Assembly: GCA_038211295.1 (NCBI GenBank)
Contig: JBBQVS010000049.1
Location: forward strand, 1 to 29,750
Direction of reading: 5' to 3'
Source of the DNA: JBBQVS01 sp038211295
GTDB lineage: Bacteria > Chloroflexota > Ktedonobacteria > Ktedonobacterales > Ktedonobacteraceae
DNA: 29,750 bases
The position numbers and the translations under genes were made by a program. Below, piece after piece: positions 23,942-29,750 of this stretch (position 1 is its first letter; each line of letters opens with the position of its first letter). The notes under the pieces were generated by a model, which made no database searches, was not told where the DNA came from, and saw only the letters and a program-made list of their open reading frames with translations.

Positions 23942-24802
23942 CTATTTGTCAAGAGGATTTTCGGTAAGTTCGCCAGATGTTTCTATAGGGAGCTGATACA
24001 CAAAGCCCGGCGAACCAAGAAACAACGCGCCATCCACATCAACGCAGCGTCCGTCCGCGTATGCCCATGCCTCCGTGACATGCTTTGGTTGAATATCCCG
24101 CATGAAATAAATGGGAGTATGCCCATGCACCACACGTGTGCCGCCAAAGAGATCGAGGAAACGCCGCAGGAATTCGTCGCCGCCAAATGTGTGGTTGAAC
24201 GCCCCACGCCGCGAGAAGTCTTCCAGCAACTCTTCCCAGGCCAGCGTGTCGCCTCTACTCAGTATCTTCTTGAATGCCGCGTTGACCTCTTCAAGCGAAC
24301 ACCCGTATTTGATATACACCGGCGAGTCAGCATGAACGAGCAGCGTGTTTTCAACGCTTCCCATTGCGGGAAGGGCGGCAAGCCATTCCACATGCTTCAT
24401 ACTCAGCTTTTTGAGGTCTTTTGTGTTGCCGCCGTTTTGCTTCCAGCGCGAAATAAAGCTACTACCAAATCCTGTCGGGCGTCGCCCGAAACGGTACGCG
24501 CTCAATATCAGCACCTCGTGATTGCCCAATAACGCGTGTACCTGACCACCAGCAGCCTCGGCTTCCCGTTGAAGGCGCATAACCAGCTCGATGACCGCGA
24601 TACCATCCGGCCCACGATCAAAAAAATCTCCGAGGAACCAGAGGCTCGCGGCTCCCGCGTTCCAGGCAAGCATAGGCGTGAGTATCCTCGCCTCTTGTAG
24701 CAACATGGTCAGCTTTTTGAACTGACCATGAATATCGCCAAGAATGTAGACCGAAGCGTGCGCCGCCTCTTGCCCCTGACTCATACCTTTGTTGTTCTGC
24801 AC
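23942..24802 (-). CDS. PPP-family metallophosphoesterase
   Basis: A 286-residue calcineurin-like phosphatase of the PPP branch. Metal-site motifs are complete: GDIHGQ (22-27), GDFFDRGPD (58-66), GNHE (93-96), LLVHAD (about 154-159) and VVHGHTPI (about 224-231). This arrangement is shared with bacterial serine/threonine phosphatases (PrpA/B), Ap4A hydrolases (PrpE/ApaH) and polynucleotide-phosphatase domains; sequence alone does not decide the substrate. It starts at a GTG immediately after the stop of the cystathionine beta-synthase gene (spacing 0), so the two are translationally coupled; an ATG six codons later is an alternative. Archease and rtcB follow downstream on the same strand. Confidence 0.88.
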   Translation of the reverse strand: MQNNKGMSQGQEAAHASVYILGDIHGQFKKLTMLLQEARILTPMLAWNAGAASLWFLGDFFDRGPDGIAVIELVMRLQREAEAAGGQVHALLGNHEVLILSAYRFGRRPTGFGSSFISRWKQNGGNTKDLKKLSMKHVEWLAALPAMGSVENTLLVHADSPVYIKYGCSLEEVNAAFKKILSRGDTLAWEELLEDFSRRGAFNHTFGGDEFLRRFLDLFGGTRVVHGHTPIYFMRDIQPKHVTEAWAYADGRCVDVDGALFLGSPGFVYQLPIETSGELTENPLDK

Positions 24803-26236
24803 TTAGCTTGTCTTTACTTTCTCTTCCTGAGGACTACGAGCGTGCGCCCAGAACTCCAAAAGATCACTTTTCGTCACGATGCCCTCTAATGCGGAATTCC
24901 CCCCCATAATCGCTACCGCCGATTGACCACTGCCAAACAGCGTGTAGGCGTCGCGGGCAGGGGCATCAGCGTCAAGCAGTGGAAACGGCGGCCCCTGCAA
25001 ATCACCAACCGTGTTTGAGGTAAGCGGCTCCCCACTGGCAAGGCGGCGCAGTAGCAAGTCTTCGGTGAGACTTCCCACCATGTGTCCATGCTCCATAACG
25101 GGCGTCTGACTGATTCCATAGCGACGCAACAACTCCACCGCGTCCGCGACAGTATCATCCGGGGCAACGCTGACAACAAGTGGCATACTGCGCGTACCAC
25201 TACGGCGGTAGGTAAGCACATCGCGCATCGTCGGCTCGCTTAGCTCGTTCTGCACCAACATGTTGTTTTCACGCATCCATGTGTCGTTGAAAACCTTGCT
25301 CAGATACCCACGTCCCGTATCTGGCAGCAGCACAACCACAACATCGTTTGACGTAAGCTTGCGTGCGTAGGTCAGCGCGGCAGCAAGCGCGGTTCCACCG
25401 GAGCCGCCCGTAAGAATACCCTCCTCGCGTGCGAGCCGACGCGCCCAGTAGAACGAGGTGCGGTCATCGACACGCACAAACTCATCGACCAGCGTGGGAT
25501 CGTAGTTGTGTGGGTAGATATCCATGCCAATCCCCTCGACCTTGTACGGTTTAGGCGTATCGCCAGAGTAGACGGAACCAGGGGGGTCAGCACCGATAAC
25601 CTTAATGTTCGGGTTCTGTTCTTTGAGGAAACGCGCCGTACCAGAGATGGTGCCGCCCGTGCCAATACCCGCTACAAACGCGGTGATGCGGCCCGCCGTG
25701 TCGCGCCATATCTCTGGCCCCGTCGTCGCGTAATGCGTCGCGGGATTGGCAGGATTGGCGTACTGGTCAGGACAAATCGCGCCGGGGATCTCGTCCGCGA
25801 GTCGGTGCGCGACGTTCTTGTAATATTCCGACGACGTGTGATCGACGCTGCTGGGGCAAATCACAACCTCGGCACCATATGCACGTAACAGGCTCCGCTT
25901 CTCTTCACTGGCCTTCTCGGTCATCACAAAGATACAATGATAGCCCTTGATCGCGGCAGCTATCGCCAGACCATGCCCTGTGTTACCACTCGTTGGCTCA
26001 ACAATTGTGCCACCGGGACGCAATAGCCCCTTCTTCTCGCAATAGTCAATCATCGCGGGGCCAATGCGGTCTTTCACGCTGCCACCGGGGTTGAACATTT
26101 CCATCTTCGCGAGTACCAGTGGGGGGACATCACCCACCACCCGTTGCAGACGCACCAGAGGAGTGTTGCCTATCGCCTCTAAAATAGAGTTATAATAATG
26201 TATCTCGCTCGTTGAAGCTTCCGTCTTCTCTTGCAC
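24803..26236 (-). CDS. cbs: Cystathionine beta-synthase (PLP enzyme with C-terminal CBS pair)
   Basis: A fold-type II PLP enzyme of 477 residues that would condense serine (or O-acetylserine) with homocysteine or sulfide in transsulfuration. Lys55 in NPGGSVKDR is the Schiff-base lysine, PTSGNTGHG binds the PLP phosphate, and GTGGTISGTARFLKEQNP and a downstream GGSGGT loop complete the core. After about residue 335 two CBS domains follow, including MPLVVSVAPDDTVADAVELL and AIMGGNSALEGIVTKSDLLEF, a regulatory Bateman module that binds adenosyl ligands in relatives. No N-terminal haem motif is seen. The frame extends to 26368, but GTG 26236 has AAGGAACAGGAAA just upstream and gives the proper N-terminus. 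It is the first gene of a unit with the phosphoesterase. Plain cysteine synthase is less likely because of the CBS pair. Confidence 0.9.
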   Translation of the reverse strand: MQEKTEASTSEIHYYNSILEAIGNTPLVRLQRVVGDVPPLVLAKMEMFNPGGSVKDRIGPAMIDYCEKKGLLRPGGTIVEPTSGNTGHGLAIAAAIKGYHCIFVMTEKASEEKRSLLRAYGAEVVICPSSVDHTSSEYYKNVAHRLADEIPGAICPDQYANPANPATHYATTGPEIWRDTAGRITAFVAGIGTGGTISGTARFLKEQNPNIKVIGADPPGSVYSGDTPKPYKVEGIGMDIYPHNYDPTLVDEFVRVDDRTSFYWARRLAREEGILTGGSGGTALAAALTYARKLTSNDVVVVLLPDTGRGYLSKVFNDTWMRENNMLVQNELSEPTMRDVLTYRRSGTRSMPLVVSVAPDDTVADAVELLRRYGISQTPVMEHGHMVGSLTEDLLLRRLASGEPLTSNTVGDLQGPPFPLLDADAPARDAYTLFGSGQSAVAIMGGNSALEGIVTKSDLLEFWAHARSPQEEKVKTS

Positions 26237-26280
26237 TTTCCTGTTCCTTATACATACGCTATGCCAGCGATTTTTTGCTT

Positions 26281-26322
26281 GCCTGTACAGATAGTATAGC
26301 ACAGGCAGGCCCACGTTCTTAA
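26281..26322 (-). promoter_or_regulatory. Promoter of the cystathionine beta-synthase gene with overlapping palindrome
   Basis: Minus-strand TTAAGA (26322-26317), 18 nt, TATACT (26298-26293) is a plausible promoter. An inverted repeat GCCTGT (26281-26286) / ACAGGC (26301-26306) flanks the -10 box. Its position suggests a repressor operator. The left end of the large palindromic element begins only 10 bp upstream of the -35. Confidence 0.55.
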
Positions 26323-26331
26323 TCACCATTG

Positions 26332-26648
26332 GAAAGACAAGGCATGACAAGGGGGAAGGGAGCATCACGAGAGGGGAGGGAGCATCACGAGAGGGGAGAG
26401 CATCACGAGAGGGCAGGGAGCATCACGAGAGGGCAAGCCCCGTCACTACCATACACGGGGGAGCGTGGCAAGCCACGCTATAATGAGGCGCGTAAGCGAC
26501 GAACCTGTTTGTATAGTAGTGACGGGGCTTGCCCCCGTCATGCTCCCTGCCTTGCCCCTCTCTCACCCCATCATGCTCACCTCCCACACCGTCATACTCA
26601 CTCTCACCACACCATGCTCCCCTCCCACACCGTCATGCCTTGTCTTTC
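26332..26648. mobile_element. 317-bp MITE-like / giant extragenic palindrome with internal repeat array
   Basis: The outer arms 26332-26348 and 26632-26648 are perfect 17-bp inverted repeats. Inner arms 26431-26455 and 26510-26534 pair over 25 bp with one mismatch. Between the outer and inner arms the two sides remain imperfectly complementary, because both carry variants of the same short unit in opposite orientation. The centre holds another palindrome (26462-26479). No transposase ORF is present and no clear target duplication is seen (flanks differ). It is non-coding, sits 25 bp past the kinase stop codon and next to the cbs promoter, and could also act as a terminator or a cruciform. A non-autonomous transposon or BIME-like repeat is the best reading. 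Confidence 0.7.
26360..26433 (+). repeat. Four direct repeats of a 16-bp unit in the left arm of the palindromic element
   Basis: GAGCATCACGAGAGGG occurs at 26360-26375, 26380-26395, 26398-26413 and 26418-26433, with a period of 18-20 bp. Inverted, diverged copies (CATGCTC/CATACTC-type) populate the right arm at about 26538-26620. Spacers of 2-4 bp rule out a CRISPR array. Confidence 0.85.
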
Positions 26649-26673
26649 TCTCGCCCTCTCCGCACTCGCACCC

Positions 26674-29028
26674 TCACGACCCCCCATCACTTCCCACAAT
26701 CATGATGTGAATACCATCGTTGGTGATCGGGAAATGGGTGGCTTGAAAGGGCAGATGTATCTGCACACTTCCCACACCCTCTTGCGTGTTCAAATACGCC
26801 AGTGCCGCCGCAGATGTGGCCCCTTTGATGGTTTGTAGCCACTGGTTCTTCTGTTGCGCCGAAAACATGTATGTCCAGTTCCCGTGTACCGCTACATTCA
26901 GATACACAAGGCCATCTTTTCCATGAACATCCACATGAGGCGGCCCGATTGTCGGATTGCCCTGTAACTGATAATTTGGCCCCAGCGTCTGAACCGCCTG
27001 CTTCTCCAGCAATTGCGTTGCAACGGTGTTCATCATATTTCGACTATATGCGGGAATACTTCCGGTCACGTGTACCTGCACTTGCACCTGATCTACCTGC
27101 GCCCCCACGATGTCGCTTGACGAAACGGTTGTATCATACACGGGTTCGCCTGCGGTTGTCTCGTCGGCAGGAACTTGATGTTGCAACTTCTGCACAACTT
27201 GCTGCTGAAGCTTCGACAGTAGCGCGTTCTGCGCGTTGTCTATATCTCCCTGCGTCACCAGATGCAACACTTGTGTGTCAACACCACCTGCGAACGCCAC
27301 CACGTTTTTCGCGACGATACCCGCGCCACAACATGGCCCATTGAACGTGTTTACCGCGATATTGCCACTCACACCCGCGTCGAGCGCGAGGGCGGGCGCA
27401 GTAGCTTTACCGATCTGCCCATTCTGACGCGGTGGCACGGGTACGGCTTGCGTAAGCTGGATGCGGATGCCCGCAGGCGTGGTCAGGACGATTGGTTGCA
27501 CAATAACTTGCGTGTTTGTACTATTGAGCAGCTCCACAGTGCCGCGTGCCTGTGTACCGGCCACCGTTTTCGTTCCCGTCGTCTGCACAACGCTGTTGCC
27601 AACGACGGAACTTTGCAGCACACGATCTGGAATAGTACGCGCCGTCAGGTCGGGTGCCGTTGTGCGCGGCGAAGCGGTCAATACATACGTCGCCTGCACA
27701 ACCTTTGTCTGTGGCGTGACAAAAACGGTGGCGACAGGTGCCGTGCCAAAGACGGGAAAGCCCGACGGGAAAAAGCTGATGCCCAGCACACGCGGCATCA
27801 GTAACAGAAGCAGGAGCACGACGGGAACCGCCATTGTCGCCAGCAACGGCACGCCCCTGCGCTTCCGCCGTAACTGCGTTGGTTCCTCTGTGATACGCTG
27901 CTTCTCGCGTGCGTTTCTTACCGTTTCCTCGGTGATGCGCGGCCTGTCCTGCCGATCAGCCCGTTCCAATCGCTCTCCACGTTCGGGCCGTTCGTAGCGT
28001 TCGCGAACAGGGACGGGAGTGGGGTCGTTGCGAATACGGCGCGGTGGCGCGAGTGGGACGGGCAATGGCATGGGGACGGGACTGGGCAATTCTTGCCGTT
28101 GCAGGTGTACCGAGCGTCTCTGTGTTGGCGGCGGAGTATACTCCACCTCTAATGGCACGTCTTCGATGATATCGAGCGGCTCCTTGATTGCGGCCACAAA
28201 GGCCGTTCGCAACTCGCCAATAGTACGAAAACGATCCTCGCTCCGCTTCGCCATCGCCGTTCGCACAATCTCGCCCAATTCGTAGGGAATGGACGCGTCA
28301 TGGTCACACGGCGAAGGAATCGGCGCGTAAAGCTGCATTTGAATGACACGTACATCATCCTCGTCGTTGTATGGCAATTCACCCGTGAGCATCTGATACA
28401 ACAGCACGCCCATTGCGTAGATATCGGTGGAGGTCGTGATAATGCCGCGCGTCTGCTCCGGTGCCATATAATGTGGCGTTCCCGGCACCTGGTCGAGTGG
28501 TATCTGCTTCCCCGTCTGCTCCATCTCGACCTTGCGCGAGTTTCGCACCAACCCGAAGTCAGCGAGATACACATAGGGCGTCCCGCTCCGTTGTTGCTCA
28601 AGCAGCACATTCGATGACTTGATGTCACGATGAATCAGCCCCGCGTCGTGAGCGTACTCTACCGCGTCAAGCAATTGCTGATACATCGTAGCCACCTCCG
28701 CGAGTGGTGGCAGGCTACGACGTAGATAGCTTGTCAATGTCCCTCCATCGATGAAGGGCATCACAAGAAAGAGCATTCCCTGCTCTTCCCCAAATTCGAT
28801 GAGAGGGAGAATATGAGGATGATGCAAACGCGCGACGGTACGGGCCTCACGAGCAAACCGCTTCCGCATGTCTGGGTCTGCCGCGTAGTCACCAAGAATA
28901 ACCTTGATAGCCACGCGCCGATCAAACGCGGTGCGTTGTTTCCCCTCATAAACAGCCCCCATACCACCGACACGGATACGGCGGATAACCTCATAGTTTC
29001 CGAGTTGCTTGCCTTCCAAAGACAGCAT
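26674..29028 (-). CDS. Transmembrane Ser/Thr protein kinase with baseplate-J-like ectodomain
   Basis: A 784-residue receptor kinase. The Hanks-type domain (about 12-285) has a Gly loop RVGGMGAVYEG (19-29), Lys42 in VAIKV, catalytic HRDIKSSN (133-140), DFG (157-159) and APE (189-191). The first loop glycine is replaced by Arg19. A Pro- and Arg/Glu-rich juxtamembrane linker (290-392) follows, with low-complexity ERYERPERGERLERADRQ. One membrane helix is near 395-417. The ectodomain (418-784) resembles baseplate J/gp47-like proteins: GTVELLNSTN, TTPAGIRI, GVSGNIAVNTF and a GG-D-x-Q-VTQGDI segment. It also contains an extracellular CC pair. The ectodomain is paralogous to the protein encoded upstream. 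GGGAG lies about 9 nt before the ATG. The gene begins 20 nt after its neighbour, so they form an operon. Confidence 0.9.
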   Translation of the reverse strand: MLSLEGKQLGNYEVIRRIRVGGMGAVYEGKQRTAFDRRVAIKVILGDYAADPDMRKRFAREARTVARLHHPHILPLIEFGEEQGMLFLVMPFIDGGTLTSYLRRSLPPLAEVATMYQQLLDAVEYAHDAGLIHRDIKSSNVLLEQQRSGTPYVYLADFGLVRNSRKVEMEQTGKQIPLDQVPGTPHYMAPEQTRGIITTSTDIYAMGVLLYQMLTGELPYNDEDDVRVIQMQLYAPIPSPCDHDASIPYELGEIVRTAMAKRSEDRFRTIGELRTAFVAAIKEPLDIIEDVPLEVEYTPPPTQRRSVHLQRQELPSPVPMPLPVPLAPPRRIRNDPTPVPVRERYERPERGERLERADRQDRPRITEETVRNAREKQRITEEPTQLRRKRRGVPLLATMAVPVVLLLLLLMPRVLGISFFPSGFPVFGTAPVATVFVTPQTKVVQATYVLTASPRTTAPDLTARTIPDRVLQSSVVGNSVVQTTGTKTVAGTQARGTVELLNSTNTQVIVQPIVLTTPAGIRIQLTQAVPVPPRQNGQIGKATAPALALDAGVSGNIAVNTFNGPCCGAGIVAKNVVAFAGGVDTQVLHLVTQGDIDNAQNALLSKLQQQVVQKLQHQVPADETTAGEPVYDTTVSSSDIVGAQVDQVQVQVHVTGSIPAYSRNMMNTVATQLLEKQAVQTLGPNYQLQGNPTIGPPHVDVHGKDGLVYLNVAVHGNWTYMFSAQQKNQWLQTIKGATSAAALAYLNTQEGVGSVQIHLPFQATHFPITNDGIHIMIVGSDGGS

Positions 29029-29048
29029 TGCGTCTGTCTCCCTTTCCC

Positions 29049-29750
29049 TTAACTACCGCTAACACCAAGCCCCGGTTGCGTTGTCGGATTCGTCCCCGGC
29101 CCCGTCACCGTCGGATTGGGATTTGTTCCACCCGACGTTCCACCACCGGGCAAGCCTGTTACTGGTTGTATCTGAAACTTGATGTCATCGAGGTTCGTCG
29201 GCAGGGTTCCCGTGGCGGGGTCGATTGACGCGTTGGCGATGCCCGTTCTACCTTTGAGTATTGTCACAGCATCGGCAACGCTTTTTCCCGCGATCAGTTT
29301 CTTGAGAGCCGTTATGCGCTCTGGCGTGAACTGATACGCCCACACTCCCTTCGCGCTAACCAGCAGGCTCACGATACCCTTGTTCACGCCCTGCACCTGC
29401 GCCTGTGTCACGATATTTCCAACCAGCGCGTAGTCCGCCCCATAGTCGTTCGTGGCCTTCGTCTTGAGCACGTTCGTCACCAGTGCCAGCGTCCCCTTCT
29501 GGTCGTATACCTCCGCCCGACACGTCGCGGTCACCGTCACCGTCACCGACGTAGCTTTATCCCCCGCCTTACTACTCGATGTCACCGCAGGCGAACACGT
29601 CGTGGAACCGGCGATCTGCTCGTTCGCGCGTATCTGCCCCTTCAACGCCGCCTGCGCCTGCGCCACCAGTCCCGCCTGCAAGCCAGTAGCCACCCCCTGA
29701 ATATCACCCTCCTGCACAAACGTGTAGTTCTGCGGGTCTTGCCCACCTGA
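29049..29750 (-). CDS. Baseplate-J-like extracellular protein, partial (N-terminus beyond right edge)
   Basis: The frame stays open to the window end, adding SGGQDPQNYTF before the GTG at 29717, so the start lies outside. The visible 233 residues match the kinase ectodomain: GGQDPQNYTFVQEGDI corresponds to the kinase's GGVDTQVLHLVTQGDI, and the C-terminal module DYALVGNI ... GVWAYQFT ... SVADAVTIL corresponds to NYQLQGNP ... GNWTYMFS ... SAAALAYL. It ends in a Gly/Pro/Thr/Asn-rich tail (about the last 40 residues), typical of a secreted or surface protein. Two cysteines (STTCSPAV and TATCRAEV) could form a disulfide. It probably has an N-terminal signal or membrane helix outside the window. 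It is cotranscribed with the kinase 20 nt downstream. Confidence 0.85.
   Translation of the reverse strand, partial: SGGQDPQNYTFVQEGDIQGVATGLQAGLVAQAQAALKGQIRANEQIAGSTTCSPAVTSSSKAGDKATSVTVTVTATCRAEVYDQKGTLALVTNVLKTKATNDYGADYALVGNIVTQAQVQGVNKGIVSLLVSAKGVWAYQFTPERITALKKLIAGKSVADAVTILKGRTGIANASIDPATGTLPTNLDDIKFQIQPVTGLPGGGTSGGTNPNPTVTGPGTNPTTQPGLGVSGS

Noticed and set aside
26237..26368. 44-residue N-terminal extension of cystathionine beta-synthase
   Set aside because: It would run through the promoter, palindrome and left terminus of the repeat element; the GTG at 26236 has a proper ribosome binding site.
26360..26433. Possible CRISPR array
   Set aside because: Spacers are only 2-4 bp and the repeats have inverted counterparts; no cas genes are present.
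26329..26838. 169-codon plus-strand ORF across the repeat element
   Set aside because: Its sequence is the translated repeat array plus the antisense of the kinase 3' end; low-complexity and not protein-like.
1..29750. tRNA or rRNA genes
   Set aside because: I saw no cloverleaf with a GTTCRA-type T-loop and CCA end, nor any rRNA-like stretch; a covariance search would be needed to be certain.

Overview
The window looks like chromosomal DNA from a free-living member of the Chloroflexota, most likely Ktedonobacteria. The basis is the gene mix: a Ser/Thr kinase fused to a baseplate-J-like ectodomain, a Pr6Pr membrane protein, an orthocaspase with TPRs, archease beside RtcB, and numerous extragenic palindromes. 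This placement is an inference from gene content; no rRNA or tRNA gene was found to anchor it. Most of the sequence is ordinary, tightly packed housekeeping and accessory genes on both strands. Several convergent pairs are almost touching or overlap at their stop codons.

Left edge (1-413): no complete gene. A consensus promoter fires leftward off the window and appears to start a leaderless gene. It is preceded by about 280 bp that fold into a chain of hairpins, probably an IS200/IS605-type relic or an OMEGA-like RNA. Region 414-5774 (minus strand) is a branched-chain amino-acid type ABC transporter operon: lipoprotein binding protein, LivH, LivM and LivG. LivM carries an extra ~280-residue membrane domain, and no livF is adjacent. 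The operon has a consensus promoter (6016-6044) and a ~235-nt leader.

Region 6185-13843: a divergent SAM methyltransferase, a membrane-anchored alpha/beta hydrolase, dephospho-CoA kinase (coaE), an orthocaspase-TPR-membrane protein, an ABC-F ribosome-associated ATPase, an orotate phosphoribosyltransferase (pyrE) and a single-cysteine peroxiredoxin. The last two share a perfect 22-bp-stem bidirectional terminator. Region 14058-21654: a GT87-like polytopic glycosyltransferase, an extended SDR epimerase/dehydratase, an MFS transporter, a Pr6Pr membrane protein, a ThuA-like protein and a divergent aldehyde dehydrogenase.

Region 21723-26236 (minus strand) holds cystathionine beta-synthase, a PPP-type metallophosphoesterase, archease and RtcB. 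Archease and RtcB form a known RNA-ligase pair, and the phosphoesterase just upstream makes an RNA-repair/stress cluster conceivable. Region 26332-26648 is a striking 317-bp inverted-repeat element with 17-bp perfect termini and an internal array of short repeats, resembling a MITE or giant extragenic palindrome. Right edge (26674-29750, minus strand): a transmembrane Ser/Thr kinase whose ectodomain is paralogous to the kinase-less protein encoded immediately upstream, which is cut by the window edge. This pair is the most interesting protein-level system here, plausibly a sensor kinase and partner built from one duplicated extracellular module.
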